Assembly (NCBI RefSeq): GCF_000733755.1
Contig: NZ_JPOF01000003.1
Span: forward strand, 1,689,001-1,753,000
DNA length: 64,000 nt
Direction: 5' to 3'
From: Lachnoclostridium phytofermentans
Lineage (GTDB): Bacteria; Bacillota; Clostridia; Lachnospirales; Lachnospiraceae
Position numbers and translations under genes: made by a program. Positions 33,425-42,788 of the stretch are shown one piece after another. Each line of letters opens with the position of its first letter. Position 1 is the first letter of the stretch. The notes under the pieces were generated by a model. It worked only from the letters and a program-made list of their open reading frames with translations. It made no database searches and had not been told where the DNA came from.

Positions 33425-34228
33425 ATGAAAAAACAAATAGATTTATTAAGAACAGGATTCTGTGTATCTCAAAGATGTACGTTAAGGTGTAAGCTTTGTC
33501 TTGCTTTTATTCCTTATTATAAAGAGCCTAAGGATGTATCATATGAGGAAGCAGGTGTTATATTGAATCGCTATTTTGAGCTTGTTGACAGTGTGGGGGT
33601 GTTTACTGTGACCGGAGGAGAACCATTATTAAACCCTGATTTGTATGATATTATGAAGCTTCTATATACATATTCTGGGCAGATTACAAGATCAGTGGAT
33701 TTTGTAACAAATGGAACTCTTGATATTCCAGAGGATATTCTGAAATTATTTGCTGAACATGCAAATCAAACTAGAGTTGTATTAAGTGATTATGGAGAAT
33801 TGTCTACTAAAATACATGATATTGCACAGAAACTTGAGGAGAGGGAAATAACTTACCGAATCTCTAGCTTTCATGGTGATAACTTATATTTTGATGGATG
33901 GATAGACTTTAGAAATCATGAAAAAAAGATTTTTAATCTAGAGGATCGGGATAGTCATGGGGAAAAATGCATTCATAAGTCTGGAAAATATTATCTTATT
34001 AATGAAGGAGAGCTACATAATTGTTCACGTTCTTATTGGAGAATGAAACATGGAATTATCCCTAGGGTAGAAGGAGAGTTTATTTCACTTCTTGATGATA
34101 TATCGATAGAGAGAAAGAAGGATAAGCTTAGACAAATGTTAAGTCAAAAAAGTGTAACCTCTTGCGGATATTGTATAGGGCTACGAAATGATGTTCCAAG
34201 GCATTATCCAGCAGAACAACTTAAATAA
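33425..34228 (+). CDS. Radical SAM protein in glycan island
   Basis: A 267-residue radical SAM enzyme. The 4Fe-4S cysteines are Cys18, Cys22 and Cys25 (CTLRCKLC), with the SAM-binding TVTGGEPLLNPDLYDI. The C-terminus has further cysteines (KCIHKS, NCSRS, SCGYC) like SPASM/Twitch auxiliary cluster proteins. No peptide substrate gene is seen nearby, so a role in modifying a sugar or lipid precursor is an inference. It has no classical ribosome site immediately upstream, only AGGAGAAAC. Confidence 0.82.
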   Translation: MKKQIDLLRTGFCVSQRCTLRCKLCLAFIPYYKEPKDVSYEEAGVILNRYFELVDSVGVFTVTGGEPLLNPDLYDIMKLLYTYSGQITRSVDFVTNGTLDIPEDILKLFAEHANQTRVVLSDYGELSTKIHDIAQKLEEREITYRISSFHGDNLYFDGWIDFRNHEKKIFNLEDRDSHGEKCIHKSGKYYLINEGELHNCSRSYWRMKHGIIPRVEGEFISLLDDISIERKKDKLRQMLSQKSVTSCGYCIGLRNDVPRHYPAEQLK

Positions 34229-34238
34229 GGAGAAGACA

Positions 34239-35291
34239 ATGGAAAATAAAAAGGTTGGTGTGATTATTCCCTGTTATAATCATGTAGATTTTGTAGAACA
34301 AGCTATTGATAGTGTATTAAACCAATCGTATCAGAGTTTTGATGTCTATATAGCAGATGATGCTTCATGTGATGGAACGAGAGAAAAACTAATACAATAC
34401 GATGAGAAAGTTAGAGAAATTCATTTCTTTGATGAAAATCAAGGGGGACAGACTATGTTTCTTCTTAGTAGATTAGACAATGAATACACAGCTTTACTCA
34501 ATTCAGATGATTTTTGGTATGAAAAAAAATTAGAGAAACAGATCCGTTATTTGGAGGAAAATCCAGATTGTGCCGCGTGTTTTACTTGGTGTGCTCAAGT
34601 TAATGAACATGGAGAAAGGGTAACAGGGATTGATGCATTTCAGCAAAATAACAGAAGCCCTGAAGAGTGGATGCGATTTTTTTATGAGAGAGGGAACTGT
34701 CTTGCCCATCCATCGATATTAATACGGACAGATATTTATAGGCAGCTGATTAATAACAATTATAAAGCGTTTCGACAGATACCAGATTTTCAGATGTGGG
34801 TAAAGTTAGTTCAAACAAAAAAGATACATATTATTGAGGAAGAACTAATGAGTTTTCGTTGGCATAATTCTGCAAGTGCTATTAATGTGAGTGCTGGGAC
34901 AAAAGAAAACCTAGCTAGACACCAAAGTGAAGAGTGTTATATGTGGTATGAAACAATAGCAGAAATGGAACAAAGTTTCTTTATGACAGCCTTTCAAGAT
35001 ATGTTAATCAATAAACAACCACAAACCCCAGAAGAAATTCAATGTGAAAAGTTTTTTGTGCTAGTTAGAGCAAGAGAAGAGCTAAGTCGCCAAGCAGCAG
35101 TCTTTTATTTTTATGATATCTACAAAAATAAAAAAGTTCAGGAATGTTTTACGGAAAAATATAGCTTTAGTAAAAAAGATTTTTTTCAGTTAGAGACAGA
35201 GATAGGATGTGCAAAACTATTTTTAGCTGGGGAAGAAAGAAAGAGCATTATGCGTGAGATGGGTCAATGTATTATGGAAGCAAATCGTTAG
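34239..35291 (+). CDS. Glycosyltransferase family 2
   Basis: A 350-residue GT-A glycosyltransferase. The nucleotide-sugar fold is plain: VGVIIPCYNHVDFVEQAIDS, then VYIADDASCDGTREKL and LLNSDDFWYEKKLEKQ (the DXD-like SDD). The C-terminal 130 residues are helical. The ATG at 34239 follows AAGGAG; the frame upstream lies inside the radical SAM gene. It probably adds one sugar of the island's glycan in the cytoplasm. Confidence 0.88.
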   Translation: MENKKVGVIIPCYNHVDFVEQAIDSVLNQSYQSFDVYIADDASCDGTREKLIQYDEKVREIHFFDENQGGQTMFLLSRLDNEYTALLNSDDFWYEKKLEKQIRYLEENPDCAACFTWCAQVNEHGERVTGIDAFQQNNRSPEEWMRFFYERGNCLAHPSILIRTDIYRQLINNNYKAFRQIPDFQMWVKLVQTKKIHIIEEELMSFRWHNSASAINVSAGTKENLARHQSEECYMWYETIAEMEQSFFMTAFQDMLINKQPQTPEEIQCEKFFVLVRAREELSRQAAVFYFYDIYKNKKVQECFTEKYSFSKKDFFQLETEIGCAKLFLAGEERKSIMREMGQCIMEANR

Positions 35292-35313
35292 GAGAACAGG
35301 TGGATAAGCAGAA

Positions 35314-36426
35314 ATGGAGTACAATATGATAGAAAAACCTGTATATGTAACTCGTTCATCTTTGCCTACCTATGAGGATTATATTGAGATGATACGTCCA
35401 ATATGGGATACTCATAAGTTAACGAATATGGGTGATTATCATAAAAGATTGGAGAGGGAGTTAAAAGACTTTTTAAGTGTTCCTAATATTTCACTTATGG
35501 TGAATGGACACATAGCATTAGAAATGATAATTCAGGCTATGGATTTTCCAGTGGGCAGTGAAATCATTACAACGCCTTATACTTTTGTATCTACAACCCA
35601 TGCTATTATTAGAAATGGCATGATTCCTGTATTTTGTGATATAAAGCTTAGTGATTTTACTATAGATGAGGCTAAAATAGAGTCTCTAATAACGGATAAG
35701 ACAGTTGCAATACTTCCCGTACATGTATATGGAAATGTATGCAACTATTTAGAGATTGATAATATCGCAAAGAGAAATAATCTAAAAGTTATCTATGATG
35801 CAGCTCATGCATTTGGTGAAACGATAGATGGAGTACCAGTAGAAAGTCTTGGAGATGCATCAGTGCTAAGTTTTCACGCCACCAAGGTTTTTAATACAAT
35901 TGAAGGTGGAGCAATATGCTTTTGGAAAGATGATTTATATGAAAAACTATTTGATTTAAAGAATTTTGGAATACGCTCAGAAGAGGTTGTGGCTTCTGTT
36001 GGAGCAAATGGAAAAATGAATGAGTTCTGTGCAGCAATGGGGTTATGTAATTTAAAATATGTAAAGAAAGAGATCCAAAAAAGAGCTGAAAAGTCTTTTT
36101 ATTATGATGAGCGATTAACAAGTAGAAGTGATATTAGATTACGAAAACAGAATTTGCGAATCAATTCTAATTATGGGTATTATCCGGTACTATTTTCTAG
36201 TGAAGAACATAGGAATAAAGTTTATGATAGATTAAGAGAACATAACATCTATGCTAGGAAATACTTTTATCCTATCACAGCAGATCAGCAGTGCTTTCAA
36301 GGGGTATACAAGAACCTAGATTTAAAGAATGCAAGATATGTATCCGAGAGGATATTAACTTTACCTCTATATTCTGATTTAGAAGAGACTGAGATAGAAA
36401 GAATATGCACACTGATAGTGAGCTAA
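35314..36426 (+). CDS. DegT/DnrJ/EryC1/StrS aminotransferase
   Basis: A 370-residue PLP-dependent sugar aminotransferase. The PLP lysine is Lys191 (FHATKVFNT), with Asp162 in IYDAAHAFGE. These enzymes convert keto-sugars on nucleotide carriers to amino sugars. Combined with GNAT and WbqC genes, it suggests an N-acylated amino sugar in the glycan. No nucleotide-sugar dehydratase is seen in the window, so the substrate must come from elsewhere. Confidence 0.9.
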   Translation: MEYNMIEKPVYVTRSSLPTYEDYIEMIRPIWDTHKLTNMGDYHKRLERELKDFLSVPNISLMVNGHIALEMIIQAMDFPVGSEIITTPYTFVSTTHAIIRNGMIPVFCDIKLSDFTIDEAKIESLITDKTVAILPVHVYGNVCNYLEIDNIAKRNNLKVIYDAAHAFGETIDGVPVESLGDASVLSFHATKVFNTIEGGAICFWKDDLYEKLFDLKNFGIRSEEVVASVGANGKMNEFCAAMGLCNLKYVKKEIQKRAEKSFYYDERLTSRSDIRLRKQNLRINSNYGYYPVLFSSEEHRNKVYDRLREHNIYARKYFYPITADQQCFQGVYKNLDLKNARYVSERILTLPLYSDLEETEIERICTLIVS

Positions 36427-36478
36427 TATAAATGGACGAGTAGTTGCTCTAGTATAAATTACTCATTAAAAATAAAGT

Positions 36479-36901
36479 ATGGGAAATGATAAGCGTTTTG
36501 GTGTAACTTTTCAAGTGGATCTACAAGATATGAACATGATACCAGATAATAGTTATAGTATGTGGATTTTCTCACATGTATTGGAACATGTACCAGATGA
36601 CAGGAAAGCTTTGAGAGAACTACATAGAATATTAAAACCAAATGGAATAGAATTACTTTTAGTACCGTTAGACATAAATATGTTAGAAAAAGACGAGGAA
36701 ATTGGTTGTTCAGAAGAAGAAAACTGGAGACGATTTGGTCAAGGGGATCATGTTAGAAAGTATGCGAAACAAGACGTTATGAAGCGAATTACTGAGAGTG
36801 GATTTTCATTAAAGTGCTTAGGTAAAGAATATTTTGGAGAACAGTTATTTAAAAAAAATGGTCTATCGGATACAGCTACACTTTATGTAGTTAGGAAGTA
36901 A
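36479..36901 (+). CDS. Truncated class I methyltransferase
   Basis: A 140-residue protein matching only the C-terminal part of small SAM methyltransferases (SYSMWIFSHVLEHVPDDRKA, LRELHRILKPNGIELLLVPL). The N-terminal half with the glycine-rich SAM motif I is missing. The 52 bases before the ATG contain neither that part nor a clear ribosome site. It is either a deletion remnant or a non-standard start on a protein that depends on a partner. Confidence 0.6.
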   Translation: MGNDKRFGVTFQVDLQDMNMIPDNSYSMWIFSHVLEHVPDDRKALRELHRILKPNGIELLLVPLDINMLEKDEEIGCSEEENWRRFGQGDHVRKYAKQDVMKRITESGFSLKCLGKEYFGEQLFKKNGLSDTATLYVVRK

Positions 36902-36913
36902 AGGGCGAAAACA

Positions 36914-39001
36914 ATGAACGAAAAGAAGATAGCATTTATTATCTGTGTTAACAATGAATTATATTATGAAGAGTGTTGTTGGTTTCTAAGTCAGTTGATA
37001 TTACCAGCGGGATTTGAAATCGATATTATTGCTGTAAGAGAAGCAGATTCGATGACAGAAGCTTATAATGCAGCTATGGAAAGCACCGATGCAAAATATA
37101 AAGTGTATATGCATCAGGATGTTTTTATCTGTAATCAGAACTTTATTACTGATATGTTAAATGTATTTCAGGCAGAGGAACAGATTGGGATGCTTGGTCT
37201 AATTGGAGGGGTAAGACTTCCTAAAAACGGTGTTATATACAATGCTTGGAACTGCGGTAGAACGATTGCTTGCGATTGGTCATTGGCGGTAGATACCTGT
37301 TTTTATCAAAAAGAACCATATATACTTGTTGATGCCCTAGATGGAATGCTCTTAGCAACACAATATGATGTGAGATGGAGAGATGATATTTTAAAGCAGT
37401 GGGATTTTTATGACATCTCGCAATCTTTTGAGTTTATTAAAGCGGGCTATCAGATAGCAATTCCATATCAAGAAATTGCATGGGCTATTCATGACTGCGG
37501 TTATAGTAATCTAATCAATTATGATAAAAATAGAAAAATTATGTTTGAGGCTTATCCTGAGTTTTTTTCTGGAACATGGGAAGAGTATCCATTTAAGCAT
37601 AGCTATGAGCTACAATCGCTAACCAAACAAGTCTATAAGGAAATTGAAATCTTAATTAATCAAGGCAGAATCAATGAGGCAGAAGGTCTCATAAATAGCT
37701 TTGAAGAGAATGGTATGGATAAAAATGTGCTATTGTTAAGGAACATTTTTACGATTTCAAAATTGGAGAGAGAATGTTTAAACGAATCCATGTTATTGCA
37801 AATGGATTTGTCAACATTAGATTTATTAGAACGATATACAAGGATTAAGTTTTATCTTCGAAGACTAGAGGTGGGAGAAAAAGCCGAGGTAAAAAATATT
37901 CTTATATGGATTAAGAAATATCAAATTTCTCCTATAGAAATTATGATTTCCATAATTACTAACCTAATTGATAGGAAAAAGGTTTTTGATTTGATTGTGA
38001 AGGCTTATCAATCTGAGAATAATTTTAGAAATGCAGAAATTATTATGTCTATGCAAAAAAAGATTGAAGAAGGTAAATTAAGTATTACAAAAAAGGATGA
38101 GGAATATATATCAAAAAGACAAAAAGAAGCAGAATACTGGTCAAATTACAAGGAGGATCCTGATAGAACTAGATGGTGGCAGTCACCTACTATAATTCAG
38201 CACTATAATAAAACGATATGTGGGAAAGAGATTGATGGATGGAATTCAGGACCTATCCAGTTGCTAAAAGACAAGAACTTAATACCTGCTGGAGGATTTG
38301 AAAGAGCTATTTCTATTGGATGTGGCAGTGCACAAAAAGAGATTCATCTAATAAAAGAAGGTATCGTGAAACACTTTACTTGTGTAGATATAGCGCAAGG
38401 AATGATTGAGAAGGGCAAAGAAAATGCTAAAAATCAAAGTGTAGAACACCAGATGGATTTTATATGTGGTGATATTTATACGATGGCAGATAAAAAAGAG
38501 TACTATGATTTGGTTTTCTGGGATAATAGTCTTCATCATATGCAAAGTGCAGATAATGCAATCAGGATTTCTTGTGAACTGTTAAATCCGGAGGGTTTAC
38601 TTTTCTGTAATGATTTTATAGGGAACAGTAGATTCCAATGGACAGACATGCAAATGGCAATTGTTAATGGCATTCGTCTATACCTTACGGAAGAATATTT
38701 TGAGAGTAGGAATGGTAATAAATATCCCAGATTTTTATCTACACCAACACTACAGCAGATGATGAATACAGATCCATCTGAGGCAGCAGATTCGGAAAAT
38801 ATTATACCAGCAGTAAAAAAATACTTTAAAAATCCAACAATTATTAATACGGGAGGATTAGTTTATCATTTGTGCTTGGAAGATATTTTGCAGAATATGC
38901 CAGAAAAGAGTGAGATATTAATTCATATGCTAACGTTAGATAATCAGACTATAGATTTTGGTTTGAGTCTGTATGCATTTATTTTTGCTAAAAAGCTTTA
39001 G
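36914..39001 (+). CDS. Glycosyltransferase-helical domain-methyltransferase fusion
   Basis: A 695-residue protein. Residues 1-225 are a GT-A-like domain of the PF13712 type (SMTEAYNAAMESTDAKYKVY, MHQDVFICNQNFITD). Residues about 230-400 are helical, TPR-like (ERYTRIKFYLRRLEVGEK). Residues about 410-695 are a class I methyltransferase (AISIGCGSAQKEIHLI, YYDLVFWDNSLHHM). It would transfer a sugar and methylate the product or a second sugar. Similar fusions occur in clostridial surface-glycan clusters. The reading frame is intact. Confidence 0.75.
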   Translation: MNEKKIAFIICVNNELYYEECCWFLSQLILPAGFEIDIIAVREADSMTEAYNAAMESTDAKYKVYMHQDVFICNQNFITDMLNVFQAEEQIGMLGLIGGVRLPKNGVIYNAWNCGRTIACDWSLAVDTCFYQKEPYILVDALDGMLLATQYDVRWRDDILKQWDFYDISQSFEFIKAGYQIAIPYQEIAWAIHDCGYSNLINYDKNRKIMFEAYPEFFSGTWEEYPFKHSYELQSLTKQVYKEIEILINQGRINEAEGLINSFEENGMDKNVLLLRNIFTISKLERECLNESMLLQMDLSTLDLLERYTRIKFYLRRLEVGEKAEVKNILIWIKKYQISPIEIMISIITNLIDRKKVFDLIVKAYQSENNFRNAEIIMSMQKKIEEGKLSITKKDEEYISKRQKEAEYWSNYKEDPDRTRWWQSPTIIQHYNKTICGKEIDGWNSGPIQLLKDKNLIPAGGFERAISIGCGSAQKEIHLIKEGIVKHFTCVDIAQGMIEKGKENAKNQSVEHQMDFICGDIYTMADKKEYYDLVFWDNSLHHMQSADNAIRISCELLNPEGLLFCNDFIGNSRFQWTDMQMAIVNGIRLYLTEEYFESRNGNKYPRFLSTPTLQQMMNTDPSEAADSENIIPAVKKYFKNPTIINTGGLVYHLCLEDILQNMPEKSEILIHMLTLDNQTIDFGLSLYAFIFAKKL

Positions 39002-39186
39002 AATTAAAAATTAATCTATAGTAAAGATGTTAGATGCTTCTTTAGGGTTATTAAAGTTCAGGAATTAAAGAGATATCACTGATTATTAAAGGGAAAAAGC
39101 AGCACCTTGTTTATGTTAATTTATTAGAATTAGGCAGATGCATAGTTGTTGCAGCTGCCTTTTTTTGTAGGGCTATCTTTAATAAA

Positions 39187-39205
39187 CCACCGGCTAGGCC
39201 GGTGG
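39187..39205 (+). repeat. IS200 left-end hairpin
   Basis: CCACCGGC (39187-39194) pairs perfectly with GCCGGTGG (39198-39205) around TAG. In IS200/IS605 elements such subterminal hairpins are bound by the transposase dimer. Confidence 0.75.
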
Positions 39206-39300
39206 ATCACAATGGCTTCTAGCATTTTCATAATAAAACTCCTTTGTTATAATAAGTGTGGGTCTCAAACCGCACTAAATATAACAAAGGAGGTATCCAA

Positions 39301-39770
39301 TTGGATAAGAATACATTATCACATACAACATGGGAATGTAAATATCATATTGTTTTTGCACCGAAATTTAGAAGGCAGATAATTTATGGAAGTATAAAGG
39401 CAGATGTTGCAAATATACTAAGTACATTGTGTAAAAGGAAAGGTGTAGAAATTATAGAGGCTGAATGCTGCAAAGATCACGTGCATATGCTAGTTAGAAT
39501 ACCACCGAATATAAGCGTTTCGGAATTCATGGGGTATTTGAAGGGAAAAAGTTCATTGATGATATTTGATAGACATTCAAATTTAAATACAAATATGGAA
39601 ATAGAAAATTCTGGTGTAGAGGATACTTTGTAGATACAGTTGGAAAAAATGCAAAGAAAATAGAAGAATACATCAGAAGCCAGTTGATGGATGACCAAGC
39701 AGAAGATCAACTAAGTTTGAAAGAATTTATTGACCCGTTCACGGGTGAGCCAGTAATAAAAGGCAAATAA
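39301..39770 (+). pseudogene. tnpA: IS200-type Y1 transposase, frameshifted
   Basis: The TTG at 39301, behind AAAGGAGG, starts an IS200 TnpA. The HUH motif lies in KDHVHMLVRIPP (about residue 62). The frame breaks after RHSNLN near 39588 and stops at 39631-39633. The other frame continues the family (KYKYGNRKFWCRGYF) and holds the catalytic tyrosine in KIEEYIRSQ, ending TAA at 39770. One missing A in a short A-run explains the break, so the transposase is probably inactive in this copy. Confidence 0.88.
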
Positions 39771-39772
39771 TA

Positions 39773-39870
39773 AACCCTTGTAAGGGTTAGCCAGAGAAAG
39801 TGGTGCGGTTGGGGCCTTTACTTTCGAAGGACCTTTGAGGTCCATGCCGGCAATAGCCCCTTACAGGGGC
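39773..39870 (+). ncRNA. Hairpin-rich 3' part of the IS200-type element
   Basis: Between the transposase stop and the right end lie three perfect stems: AACCCTT/AAGGGTT (39773-39788), GGACCT/AGGTCC (39829-39843) and GCCCC/GGGGC (39856-39870). This density of structure suggests an RNA made from the 3' part of the element. TnpB-guide RNAs occupy this position in related elements, but no TnpB is present. Function unknown. Confidence 0.35.
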
Positions 39871-39878
39871 AGAGCAAA

Positions 39879-39898
39879 CCACCAGTTCACACTGGTGG
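39879..39898 (+). repeat. IS200 right-end hairpin
   Basis: CCACCAG (39879-39885) pairs with CTGGTGG (39892-39898) around TTCACA. Its similarity to the left-end hairpin supports the element's right boundary just beyond 39898. Confidence 0.75.
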
Positions 39899-39939
39899 TG
39901 CTGATTAAGGAATGGTTGTAGTAGAGGGGGAAATTATAA

Positions 39940-40383
39940 GTGGATTATTCAGAATTAAAAAATCAGTTTGATTACCATATTAAGAGACATGACCTAGAAA
40001 GTTGTATAAAGTTATATGAAAAGATTGGTGAGGTAGAAAAATCTGATAAAAGAATGACAGCTTTTTCTGTAATTCTAAAAATAGCTCAATTAGAAACTGC
40101 AGAAAATCGAACAGGACTTTTTTGGAGAGAAGATTGTAAAGATTTCGATAGCCTTGTGAACCTTTATTACAAGATCAAGTTTTGCCTTAGAAGGATAGAA
40201 TTTGGAATAGACCAAGGAATAAGCAAAGAGTTTTTTGAACTTGAGATTTCAAGATTTATGCTTCTTATGATGATTTCACTATTTAGCTATGATCGAAAAA
40301 GAATGGCTTTATTATTAGAAAAGTGTTACGAAGAGAATAGTGATTTTGAGATGGCTAAGGCCTTACACGCTCTTGTCAATTAG
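39940..40383 (+). CDS. Stand-alone helical domain related to the fusion protein's middle domain
   Basis: A 147-residue helical protein starting at GTG behind GAGGGGGA. Residues 69-82 (YYKIKFCLRRIEFG) align with YTRIKFYLRRLEVG in the middle of the 36914-39001 protein, and the following 60 residues align in helix pattern too. It therefore appears to be a separate copy of that domain without glycosyltransferase or methyltransferase parts. It may be a partner subunit or a remnant of a larger gene cut by the IS insertion. No catalytic motif is seen. Confidence 0.65.
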   Translation: MDYSELKNQFDYHIKRHDLESCIKLYEKIGEVEKSDKRMTAFSVILKIAQLETAENRTGLFWREDCKDFDSLVNLYYKIKFCLRRIEFGIDQGISKEFFELEISRFMLLMMISLFSYDRKRMALLLEKCYEENSDFEMAKALHALVN

Positions 40384-40410
40384 AGCAACTAACTTATATA
40401 GGGAGGAAAG

Positions 40411-42732
40411 ATGAAGGAAAATAAAATCGCATTTATTAGTTGCTCTAATCAGAGGGAAATCCGGGAAGAGATCATCAAATACATAGAGAAGCTGAAACTT
40501 CCTATTGGAATAGAGAGAGAGCTCATTATTATTGATGACGCATTGTCAATGACAGAGGGTTATAATCGGGCAATGAGCAGAAGTGATGCTAAATATAAAA
40601 TATATATGCACCATGATGTATTTATCATTAATCCACTATTGATAGAGGAAAGTATACGAATCTTTTCGGAAAACCCTCATATTGGAATATTAGGGGTGAT
40701 TGGTTGTGAAAAACTCCCAAGAAATGGAATCTGGTGGGAGAGTGATAGTTGCATAGGTAAAACATTAGAGGATAATCTAGAGTGTCTTAAGCTTCTGGAA
40801 CTAGGAGAAGTGAAAGAACCATATTGTGAGGTGCAGGCTTTAGATGGACAGTTTCTAATGACACAGTATGACATTATGTGGCGTGAAGATATTTGTCGGG
40901 GTTGGCATTTTTATGATACCTCACAGTGTCTTGAGTTTGCTAGGGCAGGGTATATAGCTGCGGTAGTACGTCAGGAATCACCATGGCTAATTCATGAGTG
41001 TGGAATGGATATTAATAGAGGATATGAAGAAGAAAGAGATAGATTTTTAAACGAATACAGATTACAAATAGAAAATCGTGATTTTTCCGTTGAAGAAAGA
41101 ATAGGATTACTAATCAATACAGGAGCATTACAAGAAGCTAAGAGTTTGCTAGAGGAGTATAAAGAGAAAGTCTTTTATAACGATAATATGGCTATTTTTG
41201 AAGCTAGTTTACTTTTTGCGGAACAAAAAGAGTATGAAGCTTATTGTTGTATTGGAAAAGGACTTTCTTATAATTGTAGAAATTATGAACTGTATTTTAT
41301 GCTTGGTAATTATTATAGGGAAAAGAATAAAAATCAGGCCTTTCTATGTTATGAAAATTCTGAATTTTTTTGTAATAATGAAGACAAAGAATATGTAAGA
41401 AGTGTGAAAGAAGAACTATTACTATCTGGAGAGATAGAGGTTCGTCCAGTATCTGTGATCATTTTATCTTATAATGGTATGGAACTTACCTCTCTTTGTA
41501 TTGATAGCCTCTGTCAGAGCATGCCAAAAGAGGCAGGAGAACTAGTAATCATTGATAATGCATCAACAGATGGAAGCGCTATTTGGCTTCAGAATCTTAA
41601 GAAATCAGAAGAGACAAAGAATAATTCTACCAGAAGAAATCCTGTTATTAAGGTGATTTGCAATGAGGAAAACAAAGGGTTTCCTAGTGGTTGTAATCAA
41701 GGTATTCTTGCTGCAGAACCCGAGAATGATATCTTTTTACTAAATAATGATACGATAGTTCCACCGAATGCTTTGTTTTGGCTTCGAATGGGATTATATG
41801 AAAATGAAAAGATAGGCGCTGCAGGTAGTGTCAGCAATCATGCCAATAATGACCAGATGGTCACGGCAAAAAAGGGAAGTCCAGAAGCATGGTATAAATA
41901 TGGGGAAGAGCATAACATACCTATGAAATACCCTTATGAAAAAAAAGCTTGGCTTATGGGGTTTGCTGTGATGTTTAAGCGTAAAGCGCTAGAAAAGGTT
42001 GGTTATTTGGATGAGAGATTCACGCCAGGAAATTATGAGGATAATGATATTGGTTACCGTTTTTTAAAGGAAGGTTATACGCAGCTTTTATGCAAAAATA
42101 GCTTCATATATCATTTTGGTAGTGTGGGATTTCGTAAAAACAAAAGAGCTTTTGATGAATTATTAAGCAGTAATCGTAAGAAGTTAATTGAGAAGCATGG
42201 AATGGAAATTGACAGCTTTAGTTGGGTGCGTACAGATTTACTTAAATTAATAGAAGAAGAACCTTTCTCTAGACTTCGAATTTTAGATGTTGGATGTGGT
42301 TTAGGAGCAACAATTGCTAAAGCTGAGAGTTTATTTCCAAATAGTGAGGTAATTGGTATTGAAAAGGAACCAGAGGTTGTTAGGATTGGAAACAATCTAG
42401 CGAGAATAATAAAGGGAGATATCGAAACGATGGAGCTTCCTTTTGAAGAAAGTAGATTTGATTATATCCTGTTAGGTAATGTTTTGGAACATTTGAAGAA
42501 TCCTCCGGAAGTATTGAAGCGGCTATATCGATATGTGAAAAAACCAGGTTCTATAATCATTAGTTTTTCGAAACATTATAGGAAAAATGGTGTTATGAGA
42601 ACTGTAAAAAAAGAGGAGCTAGAGAAAATGCTTCCGAACAATAAGGAATTAAAGGTAATTTGGATAAAAGAGGAGGTAAATGAGGAAAAACCAGATTATA
42701 TTATAAAGGTACAATTAATAAATAGTAAATAA
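40411..42732 (+). CDS. Three-domain glycosyltransferase-glycosyltransferase-methyltransferase
   Basis: A 773-residue protein. Residues 1-225: PF13712-type GT domain (LSMTEGYNRAMSRSDAKYKI, MHHDVFII), paralogous to the 36914 protein. Residues 230-340: TPR-like helices. Residues about 345-600: GT2 domain (VSVIILSYNGMELTSLCIDS, DNASTDGS, FLLNNDTIVPPNALFW). Residues 615-773: class I methyltransferase (ILDVGCGLGATIAKAE, ILLGNVLEHLKNPPEVL). It could build and cap a glycan with two sugars and a methyl group in one polypeptide. Confidence 0.8.
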   Translation: MKENKIAFISCSNQREIREEIIKYIEKLKLPIGIERELIIIDDALSMTEGYNRAMSRSDAKYKIYMHHDVFIINPLLIEESIRIFSENPHIGILGVIGCEKLPRNGIWWESDSCIGKTLEDNLECLKLLELGEVKEPYCEVQALDGQFLMTQYDIMWREDICRGWHFYDTSQCLEFARAGYIAAVVRQESPWLIHECGMDINRGYEEERDRFLNEYRLQIENRDFSVEERIGLLINTGALQEAKSLLEEYKEKVFYNDNMAIFEASLLFAEQKEYEAYCCIGKGLSYNCRNYELYFMLGNYYREKNKNQAFLCYENSEFFCNNEDKEYVRSVKEELLLSGEIEVRPVSVIILSYNGMELTSLCIDSLCQSMPKEAGELVIIDNASTDGSAIWLQNLKKSEETKNNSTRRNPVIKVICNEENKGFPSGCNQGILAAEPENDIFLLNNDTIVPPNALFWLRMGLYENEKIGAAGSVSNHANNDQMVTAKKGSPEAWYKYGEEHNIPMKYPYEKKAWLMGFAVMFKRKALEKVGYLDERFTPGNYEDNDIGYRFLKEGYTQLLCKNSFIYHFGSVGFRKNKRAFDELLSSNRKKLIEKHGMEIDSFSWVRTDLLKLIEEEPFSRLRILDVGCGLGATIAKAESLFPNSEVIGIEKEPEVVRIGNNLARIIKGDIETMELPFEESRFDYILLGNVLEHLKNPPEVLKRLYRYVKKPGSIIISFSKHYRKNGVMRTVKKEELEKMLPNNKELKVIWIKEEVNEEKPDYIIKVQLINSK

Positions 42733-42788
42733 TATAACATTAGAGCTTGATTCATAAGGGATATAAAAATGAAGAGTGGAGGTTATCA

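Larger units (their letters stand above)
39185..39900 (+). mobile_element. IS200-type insertion element, no tnpB
   Basis: About 715 bases, the usual IS200 size. The left end has a perfect 8-bp hairpin (39187-39205), and the right end a 7-bp hairpin with similar sequence CCACCAG/CTGGTGG (39879-39898). The single gene is a Y1 transposase with a frameshift. No TnpB gene follows. It is inserted between a glycosyltransferase fusion gene and the helical-domain gene, probably after the island formed. Confidence 0.8.
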
